From positions 62,001 to 126,000 of the forward strand of contig JANXXU010000030.1 of assembly GCA_025350465.1 (NCBI GenBank): 64,000 nucleotides of DNA, read 5' to 3'. Position numbers and translations under genes: made by a program. The first letter of the stretch is position 1, and the number at the start of each line of letters is the position of its first letter. Below are positions 17,862 through 25,563 of the stretch, in pieces. The notes below the pieces were generated by a model. That model was not told where the DNA came from. It worked only from the letters and a program-made list of their open reading frames with translations, and made no database searches. Source of the DNA: Alphaproteobacteria bacterium. Its GTDB lineage: Bacteria > Pseudomonadota > Alphaproteobacteria > Micropepsales > Micropepsaceae.

Positions 17862-20618
17862 TCAGGTTTCGGCCAAGACTTTGCGTTTCGCCGGGGGCTT
17901 CTTCGCCGCCTTGTCACCCGCGGCGCCCTTCGGCGCGGCTTTTGCCGGTTTGAGCGGCCTTGCGTCCTCTTTTTTCATTTCTTTAGGCGCAGCAGTTTTC
18001 GCGGCGGCCTTGGGCGCTGCTTTGCGCTTGGGCTTCTTGCCACCGCCGCCCGCTTCGATGCGCGCCGCGATCAGATCGAGCGCTTGTTGCAGCGTCACGT
18101 TCTGCGGGTCGTTGCCGCGCGGCAGCGTCGCATTGATAATGCCGTCGGTGACATAGGGGCCATATCTGCCGCCCATCACCTTGACAATCGCGCCGCTTGG
18201 ATCGGGCCCCAGTTCTTTGAGCGGCGCCGCCTGCCGGCGGAAGCTGCCGCCGCCTTTCGCCTTCTTCTCGGCGAGCAAGGTAACGGCGTGATTCAAGCCG
18301 ATCGTGAAGACGTCTTCGACGGTTTCAAGACTGGCGGACGCGCCGTCGTTGCTGATGTATGGGCCGAATTTGCCGATCTTCGCGACAATCGGTGTGCCGG
18401 TCTCAGGATGCAAACCGACCTCGCGCGGCAGCGACAAGAATTGCAGCGCGCGCTCCAGAGAGATGGTCGCCGGGTCATCGCCGCTCGGAATGCTGGCGCG
18501 CGCCGGCGGTGGTATATCGCTCGCCACTTTCTTTGGTTTCGGCTCGCCCTTCTTGGGCTTGGGCTTGGGCGGCGGATCTTCGCCAAGCTGCAAATAGGGA
18601 CCGAAGCGGCCGATCTTGAGATAGACGCTGCTGCCGGACGCCGGGTCGACGCCGATCGTGCGGGCCTCGACGCCGTTGCCTTCGCCTTCGCCTGGCGTGG
18701 CGAAGGGCCGGGTGAAGCTGCAGTCGGGATAGTTCGAACAACCGATGAAGGCGCCGAACTTGCCGAGGCGCAGGCCGAGCTTGCCGTCGGCGCATGACGG
18801 GCATTTGCGCGGATCGCCGCCGTCCGCCTGCTGCGGAAAGATGTGCGGCGCCAGGGCTTCGTTCAGGGCATCGAGCACGTGGGTGATGCGCAGCTCGCCG
18901 ATGTCTTTGATGGCGGCGTGAAAGTCCTTCCAGAAATTCCGGAGCAGATCCTTCCATTTCAATTCGCCGGCCGAGACCTGGTCGAGCTGCTCTTCCAAAT
19001 TCGCGGTGAACTCGTACTCGATGTAGTGCTCGAAGAAGTTTTCCAAGAACGCGGTGACGAGGCGGCCCTTGTCCTCGGGAATGAAGCGCTTCTGATCCAT
19101 GCGCACATAAGCGCGGTCGCGCAGCACCTGCAGGGTCGAGGCGTAAGTCGAGGGGCGGCCGATGCCGAGTTCCTCGAGCTTCTTGACGAGCGAGGCTTCG
19201 GAATAGCGCGGCGGCGGTTCGGTGAAATGCTGCTCGGGCTTGATCTCGACGACCGAGGTCGCGTCGCCACGCGCGACTTTGGGAAGGCGCGTGCCGTCCT
19301 CGTCGTCGCCGCTGTCGTCTTTGCCTTCTTGATAGAGCGCCAAGAAGCCGTCGAAGATCAGGATCGAACCGTTGGCGCGCAAGCCCGTGCGCTTGTCGCC
19401 GGTTTCGATATCGATGGTCGTGCGCTCGAACTCGGCGCTCTCCATCTGGCTCGCCATCATGCGTTTCCAGACCAATTCATAGAGCCTGGCCATGTCGGGC
19501 TCGACGGTGCGCGCGACCGACTCCGGCGTACGCTCCATGTCGGTCGGGCGAATGGCTTCGTGCGCTTCCTGGGCGTTGCGGGCTTTGACCTTGTAGATGC
19601 GCGGCGATTGCGGGACATGGCGGGCGCTGAAGCGTTTGCCGATCTGCTGGCGCGTTTGCGTGATGGCTTCCGGCGCCACGTCGACCCCGTCGGTACGCAT
19701 GTAGGTGATCAAGCCGACGGTTTCGCCGCCCAGCTCGACGCCCTCATAGAGGCGTTGGGCGATGCGCATGGTGTGCGACGCCGAGAAGCCGAGCTTGCGC
19801 GAAGCTTCCTGCTGTAGGGTCGAGGTCGTAAAGGGTGGCGGCGGATTGCGGCGCGCGGGCTTGGATTCGATCGAGGTGACGGCGAACTTGCCGGCTTCGA
19901 CGGCGCGGCGCGCCGTTTCGGCCTTCTCGGCGTTGGGCAGAGCGAATTTGTCGAGCTTCTCGCCATTGAACTTGATCAGGCGCGCAGTGAAGGTGTCCCC
20001 GGCCGGCGTCTTCAAGACGGCGTCGACGGTCCAATATTCCTGGGTCTTGAACGCCTCGATCTCGATTTCGCGGTCGACGATGATGCGCAGCGCCACCGAT
20101 TGAACGCGGCCGGCCGATTTGGCGCCGGGCAGTTTGCGCCACAAGACCGGCGACAGGCTGAAGCCAAAGAGGTAGTCGAGGGCGCGGCGCGCCAGATAGG
20201 CGTCGACCAGCTCGCCGTCGATGGCGCGGGGCTTGGCCATCGCCTCGAGAACGGCGGATTTCGTGATGGCATTGAAGACGACGCGCTCGACGGCGACGTC
20301 TTTGAGCACCTTCTTCTGCTTCAACACTTCCAGCAAATGCCAGGAGATGGCCTCGCCCTCGCGATCGGGGTCGGTGGCGAGGATCAGCTTCTTCGCGCCT
20401 TTGACGGCGCCGGTAATTTCGTTGAGTTGCTTGACGGACTTGGCGCTGATCTCCCAGGTCATCTCGAAGTCTTGGTCGGGCTTTACCGAGCCGTCCCTCT
20501 GCTGCAGATCGCGCACGTGACCGTAGGACGCCAGCACGTGGTAGCCGGGCCCGAGGTATTTGTTGATGGTCTTGGCCTTCGCCGGGGACTCAACGATGAC
20601 AATATTACTTGCGGCCAA
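17862..20618 (-). CDS. topA: DNA topoisomerase I, type IA
   Basis: A 918-residue enzyme. The Toprim domain begins at residue 5 with metal-binding Asp residues in ATDPDREGE (about 81-89). The active-site tyrosine is Y306 in GLITYMRTDG. The C-terminal half contains one four-cysteine zinc finger (CPSC to SNYPDC, about 610-636), three topo C-repeats marked by RFGPY, KFGPY and RYGPY, and a long Lys/Ala/Pro-rich tail typical of alphaproteobacteria. It relaxes negative supercoils behind RNA polymerase. It starts with TTG after CGGAG. It follows dprA by about 130 bases on the same strand. Confidence 0.95.
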   Translation of the reverse strand: MAASNIVIVESPAKAKTINKYLGPGYHVLASYGHVRDLQQRDGSVKPDQDFEMTWEISAKSVKQLNEITGAVKGAKKLILATDPDREGEAISWHLLEVLKQKKVLKDVAVERVVFNAITKSAVLEAMAKPRAIDGELVDAYLARRALDYLFGFSLSPVLWRKLPGAKSAGRVQSVALRIIVDREIEIEAFKTQEYWTVDAVLKTPAGDTFTARLIKFNGEKLDKFALPNAEKAETARRAVEAGKFAVTSIESKPARRNPPPPFTTSTLQQEASRKLGFSASHTMRIAQRLYEGVELGGETVGLITYMRTDGVDVAPEAITQTRQQIGKRFSARHVPQSPRIYKVKARNAQEAHEAIRPTDMERTPESVARTVEPDMARLYELVWKRMMASQMESAEFERTTIDIETGDKRTGLRANGSILIFDGFLALYQEGKDDSGDDEDGTRLPKVARGDATSVVEIKPEQHFTEPPPRYSEASLVKKLEELGIGRPSTYASTLQVLRDRAYVRMDQKRFIPEDKGRLVTAFLENFFEHYIEYEFTANLEEQLDQVSAGELKWKDLLRNFWKDFHAAIKDIGELRITHVLDALNEALAPHIFPQQADGGDPRKCPSCADGKLGLRLGKFGAFIGCSNYPDCSFTRPFATPGEGEGNGVEARTIGVDPASGSSVYLKIGRFGPYLQLGEDPPPKPKPKKGEPKPKKVASDIPPPARASIPSGDDPATISLERALQFLSLPREVGLHPETGTPIVAKIGKFGPYISNDGASASLETVEDVFTIGLNHAVTLLAEKKAKGGGSFRRQAAPLKELGPDPSGAIVKVMGGRYGPYVTDGIINATLPRGNDPQNVTLQQALDLIAARIEAGGGGKKPKRKAAPKAAAKTAAPKEMKKEDARPLKPAKAAPKGAAGDKAAKKPPAKRKVLAET

Positions 20619-20748
20619 TGCAACACTCCGGAGGGGCGAGCGGGCGGTTTTGACGGGGCGGACAGTCGTCCGAAACCGGTTAAGGTGTCAACCAACAGCG
20701 GTTGTGATGGTTCCCGTCGACTGCATTTTTCTCTTCTGAATCAGTAGG

Positions 20749-21765
20749 TTAGTTTCCACTCAAGGCGACTTTCTGCCCTGGATGACGGGTGAGTCTGCCT
20801 TCGAATTCGAGGTCCAGGAGGGCTGCTGCAACCGTTGCGGGTGAGGCTCCGATTTGGATCGCTTTGACGGGGGCGCCGGGGGATCGTTCGAGCATCGGCC
20901 GAAGCGCCGTGAGAACGTCCTCGGCGCATTCGGTGAGCACGGCGCCTTGGCGCAGCAATCCGTTGGTGCCTTTCGCGCGCGGATCGAGGGGCGATCCGGG
21001 AACGGCGAAGACATCGCGGCCTTGTTCGCCGGCCAAGCGCGCCGTGATGAGGGAGCCCGAATTCTCCGCCGCCTCAACCACGACGACGCCGCGCGCCAGC
21101 CCTGAGATGATGCGATTGCGGCGCGGAAAATGTTGCGCGATGGGCTGAAGGCCGAACGGCATTTCCGAAACGACGACACCGGTCGCGACGATCTCCTCGT
21201 AGAGCGCCTTGTTCTCCGGCGGATAGACGATGTCGACGCCGCCGGCCATCACGGCGCAAGTGCCGGTCGCGAGGCTGCCTCTGTGCGCGGCCGTGTCGAT
21301 GCCGCGGGCGAGGCCGGAGGCAATCGTGAAACCTGCAGCGCCGAGTTCGGCTGCCATTTCGCGCGCGAAGCGTGCGCCGAGGGCGGAGGCATTGCGCGCG
21401 CCGACGATCGCGATCATCTCGCGGCGAAGCACGTCGAGCGAGCCGCGCACGCTGAGCACAGGCGGCGGTGCGTCGACTGCGGCGAGGGTGGATGGGTAGG
21501 CAGGTTCGCCGCAGACAATGACTTCGCCGCCGGCCGCCCGCAGCGCATCGATTTCGCGCTTGGCCTCATCGAGCGAAATTAAGGCGCGGGGTTTGCCGCT
21601 GCTGCGCGCCAGAGCCGGCAGCGCGGCAATCGCTTCACGCGCGCTGCCGTAACGGTTGAGCAGATCCCAATAGGTCTTCGTGCCGATCGATTCCGAACGG
21701 ATGAGGCGCAGGTGCGCCAGGCGCTCGTCGTCGGTCATCTTCGACGGTGGTACTGCTTTGCTCAT
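20749..21765 (-). CDS. dprA: DNA-processing protein DprA
   Basis: A 338-residue protein with an N-terminal helical region, the Rossmann-like DprA core (GARNASALGARFAREMAAELG, GLARGIDTAAHRG, TCAVMAGGVDIVYPPENK and FPRRNRIISGLA segments), and a C-terminal winged helix (about 275-338). DprA loads RecA on incoming single-stranded DNA in natural transformation. It precedes topA, as in many alphaproteobacteria, but its usual neighbour plsY is 3.2 kb upstream, beyond an accessory region. Start and length are standard. Confidence 0.94.
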   Translation of the reverse strand: MSKAVPPSKMTDDERLAHLRLIRSESIGTKTYWDLLNRYGSAREAIAALPALARSSGKPRALISLDEAKREIDALRAAGGEVIVCGEPAYPSTLAAVDAPPPVLSVRGSLDVLRREMIAIVGARNASALGARFAREMAAELGAAGFTIASGLARGIDTAAHRGSLATGTCAVMAGGVDIVYPPENKALYEEIVATGVVVSEMPFGLQPIAQHFPRRNRIISGLARGVVVVEAAENSGSLITARLAGEQGRDVFAVPGSPLDPRAKGTNGLLRQGAVLTECAEDVLTALRPMLERSPGAPVKAIQIGASPATVAAALLDLEFEGRLTRHPGQKVALSGN

Positions 21766-21813
21766 ATTGTCCTGATCAAAGCCCGTCCGCCGACGATGGG
21801 CCAGGCGCCGTTG

Positions 21814-21879
21814 CCTGGGAGCGCGGGCATCTTGCCCGCTTTCGGGAAAAAGAGCGGGCGGGACGCCCGCGCTCCCAGG
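21814..21879. repeat. 66-bp nested palindrome, REP-like element
   Basis: Outer arms CCTGGGAGCGCGGG (21814-21827) and CCCGCGCTCCCAGG (21866-21879) pair over 14 bases without mismatch. Inside are two smaller hairpins, GCGGGCA-TCT-TGCCCGC and GCGGGCG-GGA-CGCCCGC, around TTTCGGGAAAAAGA. The design resembles REP/BIME-type dispersed palindromes of other bacteria. It could fold as a four-way structure in RNA or DNA. Only one copy was seen in the window. Confidence 0.75.
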
Positions 21880-21918
21880 CTCCAGTTGCGAATGAGAATG
21901 GGACCCCCTTCTTTACCC

Positions 21919-21986
21919 GTTGCAGTGTTGCAAATGGCAGAACTGCGCCCTTCTTGACGTTGCAAACCCGTTGCACTGCCGTTGCA
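21919..21986. repeat. cluster of five GTTGCA hexamers
   Basis: GTTGCA begins at 21919, 21927, 21959, 21970 and 21981. The last three are spaced 11 bases apart, about one helical turn, and the first two are eight apart. This could be a cooperative protein-binding array or chance. Confidence 0.4.
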
Positions 21987-22332
21987 TTGTAACGCGTTCC
22001 TGCTCCGCGCCCGTTTCACCCGCGCCGACGCGTGCGCAGTTCGGGGCACACATCGCGTTTTCGGCCGCGACCGCCTTTAGGCATGGATGGACGATGTCAA
22101 AGAGTTGGCGACGCGGAAATCGACGCGATCGCGCACTAGAACAAATATAGAACAAAACTCCGGACCGCGCAAGCGAATTGCGCTTTCACATTGTCGGCGC
22201 TCGCCTGGATCGTTTGCGCGAAGCCGGCGTCGCATCGAAGGCTCGGTTTGCCGCGCCGCCGCCCGTCTTGTGCACCATGAACGTTTGCCAACGCCGGTGC
22301 CGTGCGCGGCCGCCGAAATAAGTATAGTGTCC

Positions 22333-22362
22333 CCGAAATACTCCGAAATACTCCGAAATACT
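22333..22362. repeat. three tandem copies of CCGAAATACT
   Basis: An exact 10-bp unit is repeated three times without interruption, ending nine bases before the cytochrome lipoprotein stop. The unit length is close to one turn of DNA. It may be a simple repeat prone to slippage. Confidence 0.8.
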
Positions 22363-22370
22363 CAACGAGC

Positions 22371-22925
22371 CTAGGACGGTGGCTTTTCTGATGGATCAAC
22401 CAACATCATTGATTGGTATGGTTCCGACGGCTTTTGGCCAGGCGGCAAGCTGACGTGAGCGGGCGCGCCCTTGGCCCCAAGCGAACGGATGTATCGGTAG
22501 ATGGCGCGCGAGTCGCGTTCATCGAACCGATTGACATTCATCCACGGCATTGGTGGCGAGTCTTTGCGCTCGCGCAGCATGATCACCCAGTCGTCCTCCG
22601 AGATAGCGTTCGTGACAAGTCGCAAGTTCGCGGAAAATGTCGTGCCCCAGTGGCCAACGTACCCTGCGCTGCGCCCCGTCAGCCAGTCGGCTTCCGGTGT
22701 CGCTCCTCTGCTTTCGCGATACCCCTCGGTGTGACAGTCGTTGCAGCCGCCGACCACCACTAGGTAGCGACCCGCATCGAGATCCGAGGCGGCAGCGACA
22801 TGCGGCGCTTCGGAAGTCTTCGGCCCCGCGGGAGAACACCCCGAGACAGCGGCGCAAGCGACCAGCAAGAAGAAAGTTGCGGCCGATCTGTTTGTTTTCC
22901 TCATGAGCGCAATAGATCGTGTCAT
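22371..22925 (-). CDS. monohaem cytochrome c lipoprotein
   Basis: A 184-residue protein with a lipoprotein signal (hydrophobic segment about 17-28, lipobox VSGC with Cys near residue 30), one haem motif CNDCH (about 61-65) and a helical C-terminal half containing MPWMNVNRFDERDSRAIYRYIRSLG, with Met as possible axial ligand. It resembles the single-haem cytochromes that partner alcohol or aldehyde dehydrogenases in the periplasm. No dehydrogenase gene is adjacent. An ATG at 22904 would give a shorter n-region; neither start has a strong ribosome-binding site. It lies in the accessory region between plsY and dprA. Confidence 0.8.
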   Translation of the reverse strand: MTRSIALMRKTNRSAATFFLLVACAAVSGCSPAGPKTSEAPHVAAASDLDAGRYLVVVGGCNDCHTEGYRESRGATPEADWLTGRSAGYVGHWGTTFSANLRLVTNAISEDDWVIMLRERKDSPPMPWMNVNRFDERDSRAIYRYIRSLGAKGAPAHVSLPPGQKPSEPYQSMMLVDPSEKPPS

Positions 22926-23172
22926 CTTGAGATTGTCACGTTGCTTGACGCCTACGATTTGTTCTACCGGTCGCAGAAGCGATATATGTGACTGAAGCTT
23001 GGTCTCGGTTCCGGATCGGCGCTCTATGCAGAGGTTTTTCCCAGCTGCTGCCTGGTGGCAAAGTCCGGCAACGGGAGTCAGGGCGGCCCGGTTTCTCGCC
23101 GACTAACTGTCTTCAATTCGCGCAACTATTAGTCCGACCTTTGCGCACGTACGACGATTTGGAGGAAGGGTC

Positions 23173-23637
23173 ATGTTCCGAACTATCGTGGTGTGCTGTG
23201 CGTCCGTTCTCGCCCTCGCCCTCGCTCCGATCGAAGCGGGCGCCGTCCCGGCATTGGCGCAGGTGAGCCAAGACTGGGCGCGCGAATGGCAGTCAAAGAA
23301 CCTCGACGCGGTGCTCGCGCTCTACACGCCCGACGCCGTGTTCATGGACAGCAACGGTTCGCGCGTCACAGGGCGACCGGCTTTGAAGCGGTTTTTCGCA
23401 ACGGTCCTCGAACAATATAGCGCGCAACCACAACTTCGCAGTATCGGCAACTTCGCCTCCGGCGACCTCGCTTACGATTGGGGCGACTACAGCGAAATCG
23501 TGACCCCGATTGCGAACCCCGCCGGCGCTCTGGAAACGCACGGCACCTATCTCGTCATCCTTCGGCGAATTGGAGGCCGGTGGAAGATCTCCGAACAAAT
23601 GTGGACGGGAGACAAGCCCGTTCCGGTCAAGAGATAG
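23173..23637 (+). CDS. secreted SnoaL-like/DUF4440 protein
   Basis: A 154-residue protein with a signal peptide (residues 1-27, ending GAVPALA or nearby) and an NTF2-like alpha+beta cone fold. The helix WAREWQSKNLDAVLALYTPDAVFMDSNG and the later WGDYSEIV, GTYLVILRRIGGRWKI and EQMW strands are typical of the SnoaL/DUF4440 group. These proteins include steroid isomerases, polyketide cyclases and many of unknown role; catalysis cannot be predicted. A strong GAGGAAGG sits before the ATG. It is flanked by the divergent cytochrome lipoprotein and the repeat-protein gene. Confidence 0.8.
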   Translation: MFRTIVVCCASVLALALAPIEAGAVPALAQVSQDWAREWQSKNLDAVLALYTPDAVFMDSNGSRVTGRPALKRFFATVLEQYSAQPQLRSIGNFASGDLAYDWGDYSEIVTPIANPAGALETHGTYLVILRRIGGRWKISEQMWTGDKPVPVKR

Positions 23638-23890
23638 GGTGGAGGGCGCGCTCGCAGATGGCGACCGCACAAGCCGAATAGCGCAGTGTCCAACAGGCTA
23701 TGTCGTTGTTTGACCGACACCATTTCCGACGCGACGACCGCGACAGATAGGATGAATCTTCCGCCCGCATCTTCGCCCCACTAAGCTCGACGGACCAATG
23801 CAAGCGTCCACAACCCGTCGAAGATCATTGCATCGCGCTCGTTGGGTATTAGTATCCGGCCGCGTCGTGAGGGGTTCTCGAACAACGAAT

Positions 23891-23913
23891 GCGCGGACTG
23901 ACTTGGTCCGCGC
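23891..23913 (+). promoter_or_regulatory. 5' leader hairpin of the repeat-protein gene
   Basis: Perfect eight-base arms GCGCGGAC (23891-23898) and GTCCGCGC (23906-23913) enclose TGACTTG. The hairpin ends six bases before the GGAGGAGG ribosome-binding site of the gene at 23935. It may control translation, stabilise the mRNA or end upstream transcription. Confidence 0.5.
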
Positions 23914-23934
23914 CGGTAATGGAGGAGGCCTACG

Positions 23935-24549
23935 ATGAAATATCTTTCCATTGGCGCTGCAGTTGCGATTTTCGCAGCGTTGCTGCTCGCATCGCCCGGT
24001 GCCTGGGCTAAGGATTGCAGAGAAAACACGGGCGGCGCCTGTGTCGGTCATTGGAGGTGCGATAGCAGCGATGCCCAAAAGGTTTGCACGGACGTCATCA
24101 AGAGGTCCGGCATGGAATGCGTCTGCCAAAGGGCGACGAGCCGAACCATCGATGGCGATGACGGTCGCGATCGTTGGAGTGTCTATCAATGGCGCGAGTA
24201 CTGCCGGCATCATCGCGACGAGCGCCGGTGCGAGCGTTATTTAGACGATGGCGACCACGACCGCGATCAATGGGGCGAGGACAGGTGGCGCGAATGGTGC
24301 CGTCATCACCGCGACGAAGATCGCCGCTGCGAACGCTATCGCGACGATGGCGACCACGACCGGGATCAATGGGGCGAGGACCGGTGGCGCGAATGGTGCC
24401 GTCATCATCGCGACGAAGATCGCCGCTGTGAACGTCATCGCGACGACGGCGACGAAGATCGCAGCGGCTGGAGCGACCATCAATGGCGCGAATGGTGCCG
24501 TGATCACCGCAGTGAACATGGTCTGTGCGCTCGCTGGAACAGGGACTAG
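23935..24549 (+). CDS. secreted protein of 33-residue Cys/Trp/His/Asp/Arg repeats
   Basis: A 204-residue protein with a signal peptide (residues 1-25, ending GAWA). Residues 27-65 form a small cysteine-rich region with six Cys (CRENTGGAC, WRC, KVC, MECVC). Residues 81-204 are four tandem repeats of about 33 residues: unit 1 at 81-112, unit 2 at 113-145, unit 3 at 146-178 and a partial unit 4 at 179-204. Each begins with Trp, has two Cys ten residues apart (as in WREWCRHHRDEDRRCER) and, in the complete units, ends in an Asp-rich stretch (DDGDHDRDQ). The pattern suggests disulfide- or metal-stabilised extracellular modules, perhaps calcium- or zinc-binding. GGAGGAGG precedes the ATG. No family was recognised. 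Confidence 0.75.
   Translation: MKYLSIGAAVAIFAALLLASPGAWAKDCRENTGGACVGHWRCDSSDAQKVCTDVIKRSGMECVCQRATSRTIDGDDGRDRWSVYQWREYCRHHRDERRCERYLDDGDHDRDQWGEDRWREWCRHHRDEDRRCERYRDDGDHDRDQWGEDRWREWCRHHRDEDRRCERHRDDGDEDRSGWSDHQWREWCRDHRSEHGLCARWNRD
24175..24546 (+). repeat. 99-bp in-frame tandem repeat
   Basis: The repeat units lie at 24175-24270 (96 bp), 24271-24369, 24370-24468 and 24469-24546 (partial). The second and third units are nearly identical at the base level, while the first and last diverge more. This indicates recent duplication of a coding module, with copy number likely to vary between strains. Confidence 0.85.
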
Positions 24550-24556
24550 ACCGGCA

Positions 24557-24578
24557 GCACGGCGCTAGATCGCCGTGC
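24557..24578 (+). terminator. hairpin after the repeat-protein stop
   Basis: Arms GCACGGCG (24557-24564) and CGCCGTGC (24571-24578) pair perfectly around CTAGAT, eight bases past the stop codon. There is no T tract, so it may act as an mRNA 3' stabiliser or an inefficient terminator together with the next hairpin. Confidence 0.5.
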
Positions 24579-24597
24579 AATCGCCGGCGGCCTGACG

Positions 24598-24630
24598 GAG
24601 GCGAGGTCCGACACAAACGGGCCTCGCCTC
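24598..24630 (+). terminator. second GC-rich hairpin, possible terminator
   Basis: Arms GAGGCGAGG (24598-24606) and CCTCGCCTC (24622-24630) are a perfect nine-base inverted repeat, with a further CC/GG pairing inside. It follows the first hairpin by 19 bases and also lacks a T run. Confidence 0.5.
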
Positions 24631-24851
24631 TCAGTGTCGCAGCCCCGACGCGAGGGGACGCTTGTACGAGACCAATTTCACGAGTCGCGGCGTTGGCGGC
24701 CAACCAGGATCGCAAAGGGTCTCAAGGCAAAGATCCTTTGGGTGTCACGCCGATGAGCCTGAGGGCCATCGTGTATTGGCGGCATGATCCATATCAAAGC
24801 GCGTTCGTTTCCAATGGGTTAACCTTCCACCAGTTTGAGGAAGGAACAGCC

Positions 24852-24953
24852 ATGGACTTGGGAAGCCAAATCTTTTTGGGTGCTGTCATCGCCGCGATGG
24901 TCGTTTTTGCGGCGACGCTCTTTGCGGTCAGCCTGATCGCGCCTGGTCGCTGA
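24852..24953 (+). CDS. 33-residue single-pass membrane peptide
   Basis: A small protein consisting of a short polar start (MDLGSQ), one transmembrane helix (about residues 7-29) and a Pro-Gly-Arg end. A strong GAGGAAGGA lies eight bases before the ATG, which is unlikely by chance. It converges on plsY with six bases between. The function is unknown; small peptides of this kind often associate with larger membrane complexes. It is below the usual length cut-off and easily missed. Confidence 0.55.
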   Translation: MDLGSQIFLGAVIAAMVVFAATLFAVSLIAPGR

Positions 24954-24959
24954 AGCCGC

Positions 24960-25556
24960 TTAGGGCCGTTTCGCGCCAATTCGCGGCTCCTCGTTCTTGA
25001 GGAGCCGGCGGATGTTCTCGCGATGCGTAATAAAGATCAGTACCGCGAGAACAGCGGCCCCGCCGGCATAGGTCGGTGAGGCGAGAAACCACATATAGAG
25101 CGGCGACAGCGCGGCGGCGACCAAGGCCGAGGCCGACGAGATGCGGCTGACTGCGGCGACTACGAGCCAGGTCGCGCAGATGAGTAACGCCACGGGCCAG
25201 GCGAGCGCGGCGACAATGCCGATATAGGTTGCGAGGCCTTTGCCGCCTTTGAAGTTGAGCCAAACAGGAAAGATGTGACCGGCGAACGCGCCAAGCGCGG
25301 CGATGAGCGCGGGCACATCTCCGAACCGGCGGGCGATGAGTACCGCCACGACGCCCTTGCCGACGTCGCCCAGAAGCGTCAGTGCCGCCGCATATCTATT
25401 GCCGGTGCGCAATACGTTGGTCGCGCCGACATTGCCTGAGCCGACTTCGCGGATATCGCCCAAGCCGAAGAGTTTTGTGACGATAAAAGCAAAGGGGATC
25501 GAGCCGAGCAGGTAACCGCCGACGAACGAAATCAGATCGATGAAGAATTCGGGCAT
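24960..25556 (-). CDS. plsY: glycerol-3-phosphate acyltransferase PlsY
   Basis: A 198-residue multispanning membrane enzyme that transfers the acyl group from acyl-phosphate to glycerol-3-phosphate, the first step of phospholipid synthesis. The three family motifs are visible: GSIPFAF near residue 17, GSGNVGATNVLR near residue 37, and FAGHIFPVWLNFKGGKGLAT near residue 97. It starts seven bases after the dihydroorotase-like gene and so belongs to the pyrB-pyrC-plsY operon. The next canonical gene, dprA, is displaced by the accessory region. Confidence 0.95.
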   Translation of the reverse strand: MPEFFIDLISFVGGYLLGSIPFAFIVTKLFGLGDIREVGSGNVGATNVLRTGNRYAAALTLLGDVGKGVVAVLIARRFGDVPALIAALGAFAGHIFPVWLNFKGGKGLATYIGIVAALAWPVALLICATWLVVAAVSRISSASALVAAALSPLYMWFLASPTYAGGAAVLAVLIFITHRENIRRLLKNEEPRIGAKRP

Positions 25557-25563
25557 TTGGGCC

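Larger units (their letters stand above)
21766..22370. other. 605-bp intergenic region with repeats
   Basis: No convincing gene was found. It holds a 66-bp nested palindrome (21814-21879), five GTTGCA copies (21919-21986) and a triple 10-bp tandem repeat (22333-22362). It separates dprA from the cytochrome lipoprotein; both neighbours are on the minus strand. Several short open frames here have neither ribosome-binding sites nor family features. Confidence 0.7.
24550..24851. other. 302-bp intergenic region with two hairpins
   Basis: Two hairpins lie in the first 80 bases (24557-24578 and 24598-24630). The rest holds no supported gene up to the membrane peptide at 24852. Weak reading frames run through it without ribosome-binding sites. 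Confidence 0.6.

Noticed and set aside
24175-24546. Tandem repeats as a CRISPR array
   Set aside because: The units are contiguous 99-bp in-frame coding repeats without spacers of uniform length.
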